A stretch of 64,000 nucleotides of DNA from assembly GCF_001514235.1 (NCBI RefSeq), contig NZ_KQ948924.1, forward strand, positions 565,832 through 629,831, read 5' to 3'. This document shows, piece after piece, positions 35,213 to 44,119 of this stretch. A model generated the notes under the pieces. The model was not told the origin of the DNA. It was given only the letters and a program-made list of their open reading frames with translations, and did no database searches. The stretch is from Streptomyces caeruleatus (GTDB lineage Bacteria; Actinomycetota; Actinomycetes; Streptomycetales; Streptomycetaceae). The translations under genes and the position numbers were made by a program. The first letter of the stretch is position 1; every line of letters begins with the position of its first letter.

Positions 35213-35986
35213 ATGACTCTCACCCAGCACGACATCGACCAGGAGATCGCGGCCGAGCACGCCGCGTACGAGAAGCGCGTCGCCGACGGCGCCCCCGTCG
35301 AGCACCACCCGCGCCGCGACTACACCCCGTACCGCTCCTCGGTGCTGCGCCACCCGAAACAGCCGCCGATCACGATCGACGTCAGCAAGGACCCGGAGCT
35401 GGTGGAGCTGCACTCCCCGGCCTTCGGCGAGCGGGACATCACCGAGATCGACAACGACCTCACCCGGCAGCACAACGGCGAGCCGATCGGTGAGCGCATC
35501 ACCGTCGAGGGCCGGCTCCTGGACCGCGACGGCCGTCCGCTGCGCGGCCAGCTGGTCGAGGTCTGGCAGGCGAACTCGGCCGGCCGCTACGCCCATCAGC
35601 GCGAGCAGCACGACGCCCCGCTGGACCCGAACTTCACGGGCGTAGGCCGCACGCTGACCGACGACAGCGGCTTCTACCGCTTCACCACCGTCCAGCCGGG
35701 CCCCTACCCCTGGCGTCAGCACGTCAACGCCTGGCGACCGGCCCACATCCACTTCTCACTCTTCGGCACGGCGTTCACCCAGCGGCTGGTGACGCAGATG
35801 TACTTCCCGAGCGACCCGCTGTTCCCGTACGACCCGATCATCCAGTCGGTCACGGACGACGCGGCGCGCCAGCGGCTGGTCGCCACCTACGACCACAGTC
35901 TGTCGGTGCCGGAGTTCTCGATGGGCTACCGCTGGGACATCGTCCTCGACGGACCGAACGCCACCTGGATCGAAGAGGGACGCTGA
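35213..35986 (+). CDS. pcaH: Protocatechuate 3,4-dioxygenase beta subunit
   Basis: A 257-residue beta subunit of the intradiol dioxygenase that opens protocatechuate to beta-carboxy-cis,cis-muconate. It bears the non-haem Fe(III) ligands: Tyr in the QPGPYPWRQH region and in RYAHQREQ, and His in NAWRPAHIHFSLFG. Intradiol signature LVEVWQANSAGRYAH is present. It starts 18 bp after pcaF and ends 6 bp before pcaG. Confidence 0.95.
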   Translation: MTLTQHDIDQEIAAEHAAYEKRVADGAPVEHHPRRDYTPYRSSVLRHPKQPPITIDVSKDPELVELHSPAFGERDITEIDNDLTRQHNGEPIGERITVEGRLLDRDGRPLRGQLVEVWQANSAGRYAHQREQHDAPLDPNFTGVGRTLTDDSGFYRFTTVQPGPYPWRQHVNAWRPAHIHFSLFGTAFTQRLVTQMYFPSDPLFPYDPIIQSVTDDAARQRLVATYDHSLSVPEFSMGYRWDIVLDGPNATWIEEGR

Positions 35987-35992
35987 CCTGCC

Positions 35993-36598
35993 ATGACGAA
36001 GATCGACACGAGCCGTCCGGAGACCGTGCTCCCGACCCCGTCGCACACGGTCGGCCCCTTCTACGGCCACGCCCTGCCCTTCCCCGGCGGCGGCGACATC
36101 GCGCCCGTCGGGCACCCGGAGAGCATCGCCCTCCAGGGCTACATCTACGACGGCGACGGCAACCCGCTGCCCGACGCGTTCCTGGAGCTGTGGAGCGCGG
36201 ACCCGGACGGCAACGTCCCGCAGGTCGACGGCTCGATCCGGCGGGACCCGGCGAGCGGCGGCTATCTGGGCCGCAACGGCGTGGAGTTCACCGGCTGGGG
36301 CCGTATCCAGACCGACGCCAACGGGCACTGGACCGCGCGGACGCTGCGGCCGGGCGCGCGCGGGCAGAGTGCCCCGTACATCAGCGTGTGCGTGTTCGCG
36401 CGCGGCCTGCTGGTGCATCTGTACACGCGGATCTACCTGCCGGGCGACGAGGCTGCCCTCGCCGCGGACCCGCTGCTCGCCCGGGTGCCGGCCGAGCGGC
36501 GCGACACGCTGATCGCGCGGGAGCAGCGCGACGGCACCTACCGTTTCGACATCCGCCTTCAGGGCGAAGGCGAGACGGTCTTCCTGGAGTTCCAGTGA
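35993..36598 (+). CDS. pcaG: Protocatechuate 3,4-dioxygenase alpha subunit
   Basis: A 201-residue alpha subunit, homologous to PcaH but lacking the full iron-ligand set. It has the conserved TPSHTVGPFYGHALPF start that contributes to the active-site pocket and FLELWSADPDGN. It forms alpha-beta protomers with PcaH. GTG of pcaB overlaps its TGA. Confidence 0.95.
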   Translation: MTKIDTSRPETVLPTPSHTVGPFYGHALPFPGGGDIAPVGHPESIALQGYIYDGDGNPLPDAFLELWSADPDGNVPQVDGSIRRDPASGGYLGRNGVEFTGWGRIQTDANGHWTARTLRPGARGQSAPYISVCVFARGLLVHLYTRIYLPGDEAALAADPLLARVPAERRDTLIAREQRDGTYRFDIRLQGEGETVFLEFQ

Positions 36599-37926
36599 CT
36601 TCTCCCGATCCGGACACCGGCCTGCTCGCCCCCGGGTGGGCAGGCTCCCCCGCCGCCTCCGCGACCGGTGACGGCGCCTATCTCCAGGCGCTGCTGGACG
36701 CGGAGGCCGCGCTCACCCGGGCGCAGGCCTCCCTGGGGCTGGCCCCGGCCGGGGCGGCGACCGCGGTGACCGAGGCCGCCGACGCCGGCCGCTTCGACGT
36801 ACGGTCCCTCGCCGAACGCGCACGTGGCGGCGGCAACCCCGTCATCCCGCTGGTCGCCGACCTGACCCGGGCCGTCGGCGCGGAGTACGGTCCGTACGTC
36901 CACCGGGGCGCCACCAGCCAGGACATCCTGGACACGGCGACGATACTGGTCGCGAGCCGCACGCTGGAAGTCGTATTGGCCGACCTCGACCGCACCCAGC
37001 GGGCCCTGGCCCGCCTCGCCGCCGACCACCGCGACACCCCGATGCCGGGGCGGACGCTCACCCAGCACGCCGTGCCGACGACGTTCGGGCTGAAGGCGGC
37101 CGGATGGCGGTCGCTGGTGCTGGACGCGCGGGACCGGGTGACGGTCGTACGGGACTCGCTGCCCGCCCAACTGGGCGGTGCGGCAGGGACGTTGGCGGCC
37201 TTCGGAGCGTACGGCGCGAGCGAGCCGACCGCGCTGCCGTCGGCGTACGCCGACGAGCTCGGTCTCCGGGCGCCCGAGCTGCCCTGGCACACGCTGCGGA
37301 CCCCGCTCGCGGACCTCGCCGGATGCCTCGCCGTCACGGCGGGCGCGCTCGGCAAGGTCGCCGTCGACGTCCTGACGCTCGCCCGCACCGAGATCGGCGA
37401 GGTCGCGGAGGGCAGCGGCGGGGGTTCGTCGGCCATGCCGCACAAGGCCAATCCGGTACGGGCGACCCTGATCGCCTCCGCCGCGCGGCGGGCGCCACAG
37501 CTCGCGGCCACCCTCTACGGGTCCCTGGCGGCACAGGACGAGCGGCCGGCCGGGGCCTGGCACGCCGAGTGGGAGCCGCTGAGGGACCTGCTGCGGCTGG
37601 TCGGCGGGGCGGCGCGGGACGCCGTGGAGCTGGCCGAGGGGCTGCGGGTCAGGCCCGACGTCATGCGGGACCACCTCGACCTCACCCACGGGCTGATCGT
37701 CTCCGAGCGGCTGTCCGCCGAGCTGGCCCCCGTGCTGGGGCGGGCCCGCGCCAAAGCCCTGCTCACGGAACTCGCCGAGCGGACCTACGCCGAGGGACGC
37801 AGCCTCGGTGAACTGCTCGCCGAGGAGCCCGAGTTGAAGAACCTCGACCTCGACGAGCTCACCGACCCCGCCCGTTACACCGGCTCCGCCGGAACCCTCA
37901 CCGACCGTGCTCTGGAGCGACGTTGA
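36595..37926 (+). CDS. pcaB: 3-carboxy-cis,cis-muconate cycloisomerase
   Basis: A 443-residue member of the fumarase/aspartase superfamily, cyclising carboxymuconate to gamma-carboxymuconolactone. The superfamily signature GSSAMPHKANPV is present around residue 280, with HRGATSQDILDT as the second conserved block and TLTQHAVPTTFG as another. It starts at GTG in a GTGA overlap with pcaG and ends in a TTGA overlap with pcaL. Confidence 0.93.
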   Translation: MTSPDPDTGLLAPGWAGSPAASATGDGAYLQALLDAEAALTRAQASLGLAPAGAATAVTEAADAGRFDVRSLAERARGGGNPVIPLVADLTRAVGAEYGPYVHRGATSQDILDTATILVASRTLEVVLADLDRTQRALARLAADHRDTPMPGRTLTQHAVPTTFGLKAAGWRSLVLDARDRVTVVRDSLPAQLGGAAGTLAAFGAYGASEPTALPSAYADELGLRAPELPWHTLRTPLADLAGCLAVTAGALGKVAVDVLTLARTEIGEVAEGSGGGSSAMPHKANPVRATLIASAARRAPQLAATLYGSLAAQDERPAGAWHAEWEPLRDLLRLVGGAARDAVELAEGLRVRPDVMRDHLDLTHGLIVSERLSAELAPVLGRARAKALLTELAERTYAEGRSLGELLAEEPELKNLDLDELTDPARYTGSAGTLTDRALERR

Positions 37927-39041
37927 CCGACAAACTCCTCAACCACCGTGCCGAGGGGCCCGCTTCAGCTCCCGCGCTGCTTCTCGGGCCTTCGCTCGGC
38001 ACCTCGTACGCCCTGTGGGACCGGGTAGCGCCCGAGCTGTCGATCACCCATCGGGTGGTCCGCTGGGATCTGCCGGGACACGGGGGTTCGGCGGCCGGTC
38101 TCATCGGCGCGGGCGCGACGGTCGGTGACCTCGCCGACCTGGTGCTGGCGCTCGCCGACTCGCTGGACATCGAGCGGTTCGCGTACGCGGGGGTGTCGCT
38201 GGGCGGTGCGGTCGGGCTGCATCTCGCCGTGCACCATCCCGAGCGGGTCTCCTCACTGGCGGTGATCTGTTCGTCGGCGCACTTCAACGGCGCGAAGCCG
38301 TGGGAGGAGCGGGCCGCGCTGGTGCGGAGCCAAGGGCTGGCGAGGCTCGCCGCGAGCGCGGACGACCGCTGGTTCACGGCCGGCTTCACCGTGCCGGAGC
38401 TGGTCCAGGACCACCGGGACGCCGATCCCGATGCGTACGCCGCCTGCTGTGACGCCCTCGCCGCCTTCGACCTGCGCGAACGGCTGCCCGAGATCTCCTC
38501 GCCCACCCTGCTGATCGCGGGCCGCGAGGACCCGGCGACACCGCCGGCACATCTGCGGGAGATCGCGGACGCCGTACCCGGTGCGACGCTCGTCGAGCTC
38601 CCCGGGGCCTCGCATCTGGCGCCGGCGCAGTGCCCGCAGGCGGTGCTGACCGCGATGCGGGCGCACCTCGGTGGCAGCGCCGAGCTGGGCATGGAGGTGC
38701 GACGCGAGGTCCTCGGTGACGCCCATGTCGACCGGGCGCAGGCCCGTCAGACGCCGTTCACCGCGCGCTTCCAGGACTTCATCTCGCGCTACGCCTGGGG
38801 CGAGATCTGGACCGACCCGACGCTCAGCCGCCGCGAGCGCAGCATGATCACGCTGACGGCGCTGGTCGCCCACGGCCACTACGACGAGCTGGCCATGCAT
38901 GTCCGGGCGGCCCGGCGCAACGGGCTGACCCCGGAGGAGATCGGGGCCGTACTGCTCCAGACGGCCGTGTACTGCGGGGTTCCGGCGGCGAACTCGGCGT
39001 TCGCGGCCGCCCAGCGGGTGCTCGCGGAAGAGGAAGGGTGA
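37923..39041 (+). CDS. pcaL: Fused 3-oxoadipate enol-lactonase / 4-carboxymuconolactone decarboxylase
   Basis: A 372-residue bifunctional enzyme. Residues about 1-250 are an alpha/beta-hydrolase lactonase (oxyanion region LGPSLGTS, nucleophile in YAGVSLGGAVGL, acid and His in the GREDPATPP and GASHLAPAQ regions). Residues about 255-372 are the carboxymuconolactone decarboxylase domain (SRYAWGEIWTDPTLSRRERSMITLTALVAHGHYDELAMHVRAA). This PcaD-PcaC fusion is known from Streptomyces and Rhodococcus. It starts at a TTG (37923) overlapping the pcaB stop. Confidence 0.93.
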   Translation: MTDKLLNHRAEGPASAPALLLGPSLGTSYALWDRVAPELSITHRVVRWDLPGHGGSAAGLIGAGATVGDLADLVLALADSLDIERFAYAGVSLGGAVGLHLAVHHPERVSSLAVICSSAHFNGAKPWEERAALVRSQGLARLAASADDRWFTAGFTVPELVQDHRDADPDAYAACCDALAAFDLRERLPEISSPTLLIAGREDPATPPAHLREIADAVPGATLVELPGASHLAPAQCPQAVLTAMRAHLGGSAELGMEVRREVLGDAHVDRAQARQTPFTARFQDFISRYAWGEIWTDPTLSRRERSMITLTALVAHGHYDELAMHVRAARRNGLTPEEIGAVLLQTAVYCGVPAANSAFAAAQRVLAEEEG

Positions 39042-39104
39042 CCCTGCTGGTCGTAGCCTCAGCAGCACCTCGCACCTGCCCTGCCGCGTGCTTACGGTGG
39101 AGGC

Positions 39105-39896
39105 ATGTCGACGATTCTCCTCACCGGCGCCACCTCCGGCCTGGGCCGGTACGTGGCCTTCGAGCTGGTCCGCGCGGGGCACGTCGTCCTCGCGCACGGA
39201 CGCGACCCGGGTCGTACGGAGCAACTGGTCGAGGAGCTGCGTACCGAGGGTGACGCCGAGGGTTTCGTCGCCGATCTGGCCTCGCTGACGCAGGCGCGCG
39301 AGTTGGGCGCTCATGTCGCGGACGCACATCCCGACCTGGACGTGCTGATCAACAACGCGGGCGTGGGAGCGGGCGCGCCCGGGGCGGGACGCGAGCTGAG
39401 CGTGGACGGACACGAACTACGGCTCGCCGTGAACTACCTGGCCCCGGTGGCACTGACCCGCGCCCTGCTCCCGGTACTACGGGCCAACACGCCCGCCCGG
39501 ATCGTCAATGTGGGCTCGGTCGGCCAGGAACCCCTCGACTTCGACGACGTCGAGTTCCGACGTGGATACGACGGCTTCGCGGCGTACCGGCGAGCCAAGT
39601 TCGCCCTGGCGGCCCATACTTTCGCCCTCGCCGAGGAGTTGGCGGGGACCGGTGTCGCCCTGAACGTGCTCCACCCGGCGACCTTCATGGACACGGCGAT
39701 GGTGCGCGAGGGCGGGGTGACCCCCTGGAGCACGGTCGCCGAGGGGGCGGCCGGAGTGCTGGCCCTGGCGACCCAGGACCGGGGCACGGGCATCTACTTC
39801 GACGGCACGAGCCCGTCCCGGGCACACGAAAGGGCGTACGACCCGGAGGTACGCAAGCGGCTGACCGCGGTCACCGATCAGCTGCTGGCTCTCTGA
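39105..39896 (+). CDS. Short-chain dehydrogenase/reductase
   Basis: A 263-residue classical SDR. NAD(P) binding is by TGATSGLGRYVA (residues about 7-18) and the NNAG motif (about 84-87); the active site has Ser in NVGSVGQ and YRRAK. Substrate is unknown. It follows pcaL by 63 bp, with its own apparent promoter region, so membership in the pca operon is uncertain. It converges with the large AAA ATPase gene, 6 bp away. Confidence 0.88.
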   Translation: MSTILLTGATSGLGRYVAFELVRAGHVVLAHGRDPGRTEQLVEELRTEGDAEGFVADLASLTQARELGAHVADAHPDLDVLINNAGVGAGAPGAGRELSVDGHELRLAVNYLAPVALTRALLPVLRANTPARIVNVGSVGQEPLDFDDVEFRRGYDGFAAYRRAKFALAAHTFALAEELAGTGVALNVLHPATFMDTAMVREGGVTPWSTVAEGAAGVLALATQDRGTGIYFDGTSPSRAHERAYDPEVRKRLTAVTDQLLAL

Positions 39897-39902
39897 CCCC
39901 CC

Positions 39903-42578
39903 TCACACCACACCCGACAGCATCGCCGTCTCCGCCTGCGCCACGAGCCCGTCCGCCCCGCACGAGCGGGCCAGCGTCAGTCCGCGCCGGAGCTCCGCGG
40001 CCGAGCGGGCGGCGATGCCGTACTCCACCCGGGCCGCCGCGTGTTCGTACTGGCAGGGCGAGGCCTCCAGATAGGTGACGGCCTGTTCCGCGAGTCGTAC
40101 CGCGCGCTGGCCGGTCTCCAGCGCGGCGGCACAGCGCAGGGCCTCGCCGATCGCGGTGTCGGTGCCGAGCCGTTCGGCGTGCCGGCGGACGTCGGTGGCG
40201 AGGCGGGCGGCGCGTGCCGGGTCCTCGCCCGCGAGGGCGCGGGCGAGGTCGACGGCCCAGGGGACCACCACGGGGTTGTGGTGGCCGCGTACGTCGGCCG
40301 CCTTCTCGGCCGCCTCCAGTTCGTTGATGCCGTCCTTCGTGCGGCCGACGGCGAGGAGCAGGCGGCCGCGGACCGAGCGCGGGTCGGGCAGGACGATGGT
40401 GGTCGGGTAGGGCGGCGCGAAGCCGTACTGCTCGGCGATCTCCCAGGCCTCGTCGACGTGTCCGCGGGCGAGCAGCGTGTCCACGAGGTTGCAGGTCGCG
40501 GACCAGTGCAGGGGCAGTCGGCGGCCGACGCGCTCGGCGAGCGCCAGCGACTGGCGCAGGGACGCCTCGGCCTCGCGGAGGCGGCCGCGCCTGCGGTGGC
40601 CGAGGCCGACGTAGGCGTGGGCCAGGGCGAGATGGCCGCCGCTCCAGCCGGCGGACTCGTACGCGCGCAGCGCCTCGTTGTAGAGGGTCTCGGCCCGGTC
40701 GAGCCGGTCGGTGAAGGCGTAGGCGCTGGCCAGCATCATCGGCAGCTCCAGGCCCCACTCCGGGTCGGTCCAGCCGAGCCCGGGGGCGAGGCGGCCGTTG
40801 ACGAGGGCGCGGTCGCACAGTTCGACGACCTCCTCGGCGTTCTCGCCGCGGGCCATGGCGTCGAAGCCGCGCAGTATGAGCAGGGCGCGCTCGGAGTTGT
40901 CGCGGCCGGTGCAGGTGGCGGCGAGTTCGGCGAGGCGGGTGGAGCGTCCCGGTGAGGTGGCCTCGCCCGCGTGGAGGCCCTCCCACATGAACTGCACGGC
41001 CTGGAGCCGGAGCCTGGCGGGGCCGGCCTGGTGCCGGGCGGCCTCCGCCTCAACGGTGCGGACGGCCTCCTCCAGCTGGTCGTTGTGGAGGAGGGCCTGG
41101 GAGAGGCGGTAGACGGCGTCGACGCGTTCGTCGCCGTCGAGACCGGGCATGGCGAGGGCGGACTGGAGGTGGTCGATGGTGGTGGCGGGTGCGGTGAGAA
41201 GGGTGGCGCAGCCCAGTTCGTGGAGCACGCGCGCGTGGGCCTCGGGCGGCGGCGGTTCCACGAGGGCGCGCTCCAGGCAGCGGCGGGCGGCGTCGGGGGC
41301 ACCGACGGCGAGGTGTTCGCGGGCGGCCTCGCGCAGCTGCTCGACGAGTTCCTCGTCGCTGTCCGGGTGGACCTCCAGGAGGTGGCGGGCGGCGACCGCG
41401 GCGCCGCGGCCGTTGTCGGTGACGACGCGGGCGGCGATGCCGTGCATGGCGGTGCGCAGGGCGTCGGGGATGGAGTTGTAGACGGCGCTGGCGATCAGCG
41501 GGTGGACGAACTCCAGGTCGCCGTCGTCCGGTTGGCCACTCGCCGGGTCGGGCTCGGTGAGGATGCGGGCGGCGCGCAGCAGGTCGGCGCAGCGCACGGC
41601 GTCGTCCACGCTCGTGGTGGCGAGTTCGGCCACCAGGTCGACGGAGATGCCGGTGCCGAGGATCGCGGCCGCCCAGGCGAACCGGGTTGCCTCGATGCCG
41701 AGGGTCTCCAGGCGGGCGACCAGGCCGCCGCCGCGCGCCGAGCGGTTCAGGGCGCGCAGCTCGGCCGCCGCGGACTCGGTGGGCTCGAACTCGCTGTCCT
41801 GGACCTTGGCGAGGAGCTCGACGGTCTCGTACGGGTTGCCGCCGGTCACGGCCCAGACCTCGCGGCAGAACGGGGCGTCGGCGTGCGCGCCCAGGGTGGC
41901 GCGGGTGAGGCCGGCGGTCGCGTCCGGGGTGAGGGCGCTCAGGGTGGCGACGGAGCTGCCCGCGGCGGCGACCGCGTCGAGGTGGCGGGCGCTGTCGCCG
42001 CCGACCTCGCCGGGGCGGCGGGCGACGACGACCAGGACGCTCTGCTCACCGAGGCGTTCGGCGAAGGCGGCGAGCCAGCGCAGGGTCTCCTGGTCGGCCC
42101 AGTGGGCGTCGTCGATCAGCAGCACCAGCGGCCAGTCGCGCCGGGCCAGCCGGCGTACGGCGGCCACCAGTCCGTCACACACGCCCTGCGGGTCGGCCTG
42201 GCGTTCACCCGGTTCCGTAATACCGAGGGCGGGTCCGGCGATGTCGTACCAGTCGCCGAGGTACTCGCGGGCCTCCTCCGGCATCAGCGACAGCAGGGCG
42301 GGCTGGAGCAGCTGCCGTACGACGTTGAACGGGACGGAGCTCAGGGTCTCGCTGCCCCGGGCGGACCACACCGTGCAGTGCCGGGCCTCGGCGATACGGC
42401 GGGTTTCGGCCAGCAGCGCGGTCTTGCCGAGTCCCGCCTCGCCCCGCAGTACCAGAAGGCTGCCCGACGAGGACTTGTCCGCGCACAGGGTGTCGAGGGC
42501 CCGCTCGACGGCGGCGACTTCCTCGTCGCGCTCCCCCAGGGAGGCCGAGGTGGCCTGTGTGGGCCGTACCTTCGTCAT
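39903..42578 (-). CDS. Large AAA ATPase/TPR protein, LAL-like but without the LuxR HTH
   Basis: An 891-residue protein resembling large ATP-binding LuxR (LAL/MalT-type STAND) regulators. It has Walker A GEAGLGKTALL (about residue 48), Walker B LVLLIDDAHWAD, then an arm and a long TPR region (residues about 430-870) ending ARSAAELRRGLTLARSCGADGLVAQAETAML. In LALs an HTH of about 60 residues follows; here the stop comes first, and the adjacent DNA is the SDR coding sequence. It may be truncated or an HTH-free relative. The ATG at 42578 has GGGAGGTAG upstream. Confidence 0.8.
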   Translation of the reverse strand: MTKVRPTQATSASLGERDEEVAAVERALDTLCADKSSSGSLLVLRGEAGLGKTALLAETRRIAEARHCTVWSARGSETLSSVPFNVVRQLLQPALLSLMPEEAREYLGDWYDIAGPALGITEPGERQADPQGVCDGLVAAVRRLARRDWPLVLLIDDAHWADQETLRWLAAFAERLGEQSVLVVVARRPGEVGGDSARHLDAVAAAGSSVATLSALTPDATAGLTRATLGAHADAPFCREVWAVTGGNPYETVELLAKVQDSEFEPTESAAAELRALNRSARGGGLVARLETLGIEATRFAWAAAILGTGISVDLVAELATTSVDDAVRCADLLRAARILTEPDPASGQPDDGDLEFVHPLIASAVYNSIPDALRTAMHGIAARVVTDNGRGAAVAARHLLEVHPDSDEELVEQLREAAREHLAVGAPDAARRCLERALVEPPPPEAHARVLHELGCATLLTAPATTIDHLQSALAMPGLDGDERVDAVYRLSQALLHNDQLEEAVRTVEAEAARHQAGPARLRLQAVQFMWEGLHAGEATSPGRSTRLAELAATCTGRDNSERALLILRGFDAMARGENAEEVVELCDRALVNGRLAPGLGWTDPEWGLELPMMLASAYAFTDRLDRAETLYNEALRAYESAGWSGGHLALAHAYVGLGHRRRGRLREAEASLRQSLALAERVGRRLPLHWSATCNLVDTLLARGHVDEAWEIAEQYGFAPPYPTTIVLPDPRSVRGRLLLAVGRTKDGINELEAAEKAADVRGHHNPVVVPWAVDLARALAGEDPARAARLATDVRRHAERLGTDTAIGEALRCAAALETGQRAVRLAEQAVTYLEASPCQYEHAAARVEYGIAARSAAELRRGLTLARSCGADGLVAQAETAMLSGVV

Positions 42579-42792
42579 CCCGCTACCTCCCCTAGTCGCC
42601 CGAACGACGTACAGACCTCGAGCGTAGCCGTCCGATTGCCTAAGTGGAGGCGGGTCCGGGCACCTGTTGCCGTGACGGGTGACAACCGGCGCGCGAGGGC
42701 GACGCGCGGGGCCCGCTACCTGCACGGCCGTAACTTACCCACAGTCAAAAACCGTCCCGGCGACCGGAATTCGTGATGATGGAGGCACGGGC

Positions 42793-44115
42793 ATGACGTC
42801 GACGTTCCCCGACCGAGGCACGGTCCGCTCCCGCAGGGCGCTGGTCGCGGGATCGGTGGGCAACTTCATCGAGTGGTACGAGTTCGGTGTCTACGGCTAC
42901 TTCGCGACGATCATCGCGGCGCGGTTCTTCACACCGGAGGGCGGCAGCGAGGTCGAGGCCCTGGTGAAGACGTACGCGTCGTTCGCGCTGGCGTTCTTCT
43001 TCCGGCCGGTCGGCGCGGCCGTGTTCGGCCGTCTGGGCGACCGGATCGGCCGGCGTCCGGTGCTGATCCTGGTGATCGCGCTGATGACCGGGGCGACGAC
43101 GCTCATCGGCGTGCTGCCCACGTACGACACGGTCGGCGCGCTCGCCCCGTGGCTGCTGACGTTCCTGCGGGTGCTGCAGGGGCTGTCGGCGGGCGGGGAG
43201 TTCGGGGGCGCGGTGTCGGTGATGACCGAGTTCGCGCCACCCGGGCGGCGCGGGCTGTACGGGTCGTGGCAGTCGTTCACGGTGGCGCTGGGGCTGCTGG
43301 GCGGTGCGGGGGCGGCGGCGCTGCTGGCGACGGTGCTGACCGAGCGGCAACTGGGCGACTGGGGTTGGCGGTTGCCGTTCCTGCTGACGTTGCCGCTGGG
43401 GCTGGGTGCCCTGTGGCTGCGGCTGCGTCTTGACGAGACGCCGGCGTTCCGGGAGGAGCGGGAGGCGGAGCGGCCGGCCGGGCGCGCGGTCGCCGGGGCT
43501 ATTGCGCTGGGTGCCGGGCGGATCATGGGGTGGGCGGCGGCCGGGTACACGTTCCTGGTCGTGCTGCCGTCGTATCTCCAGGCCACGCTGGACGCGAGCT
43601 TCCAGCAGGCGCTGATCGCCACGGTGCTGGCCAACCTCGGTTTCGCGATGACGATCGTGCCCGCGGGGTGGCTCAGCGACCGGGTCGGGCGGCGGCCGGT
43701 GATGTTGGCGGGGGCGGCGCTGGTGGTGGTCCTCGCGGTGCCGCTGCTCGACCTTCTCCAGGACCCCGGCGTATCCCTCACCGTGAAGGGTGCGGCGGTG
43801 TGGGGCGCGGGTGCGGTGGTGGGGCTGATGGCGGGGCCGGGTCCGGCGATGCTCGCGGAACTGTTCCCGACGAACGTGCGCTACACGGGTCTGGGGCTCG
43901 CCTACGCCCTGTCCAATGCGGTGTTCTCGGGGTGTGCCGGGCTCATCATCACGGAGACGGTCGAACGGACCGGGAACGCGGACATCCCCGCCTACTATGC
44001 GGCCGCGACCTGCGCGGTGAGCGTCCTGGCGCTCGCCACGGTATCCAGGACATCGGTGCGGAAGCCGACGAGCGAGGTCGACGAGGCGACGAAAGCGTCG
44101 GGAGAGGCGGAGTGA
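42793..44115 (+). CDS. MHS-type MFS transporter
   Basis: A 440-residue 12-TM metabolite:H+ symporter. It begins VAGSVGNFIEWYEFGVYGYF and has the loop 2-3 motif GRLGDRIGRRPVL and the second-half motif GWLSDRVGRRPVM, plus AELFPTNVRYTGLGLAYALSNA, all typical of the family. Substrates are usually carboxylates or betaine-like. Four bases separate it from anmK, so transport of a cell-wall sugar is a possibility (inference). GGAGG lies 7 bases upstream of the ATG. Confidence 0.9.
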   Translation: MTSTFPDRGTVRSRRALVAGSVGNFIEWYEFGVYGYFATIIAARFFTPEGGSEVEALVKTYASFALAFFFRPVGAAVFGRLGDRIGRRPVLILVIALMTGATTLIGVLPTYDTVGALAPWLLTFLRVLQGLSAGGEFGGAVSVMTEFAPPGRRGLYGSWQSFTVALGLLGGAGAAALLATVLTERQLGDWGWRLPFLLTLPLGLGALWLRLRLDETPAFREEREAERPAGRAVAGAIALGAGRIMGWAAAGYTFLVVLPSYLQATLDASFQQALIATVLANLGFAMTIVPAGWLSDRVGRRPVMLAGAALVVVLAVPLLDLLQDPGVSLTVKGAAVWGAGAVVGLMAGPGPAMLAELFPTNVRYTGLGLAYALSNAVFSGCAGLIITETVERTGNADIPAYYAAATCAVSVLALATVSRTSVRKPTSEVDEATKASGEAE

Positions 44116-44119
44116 GCGC

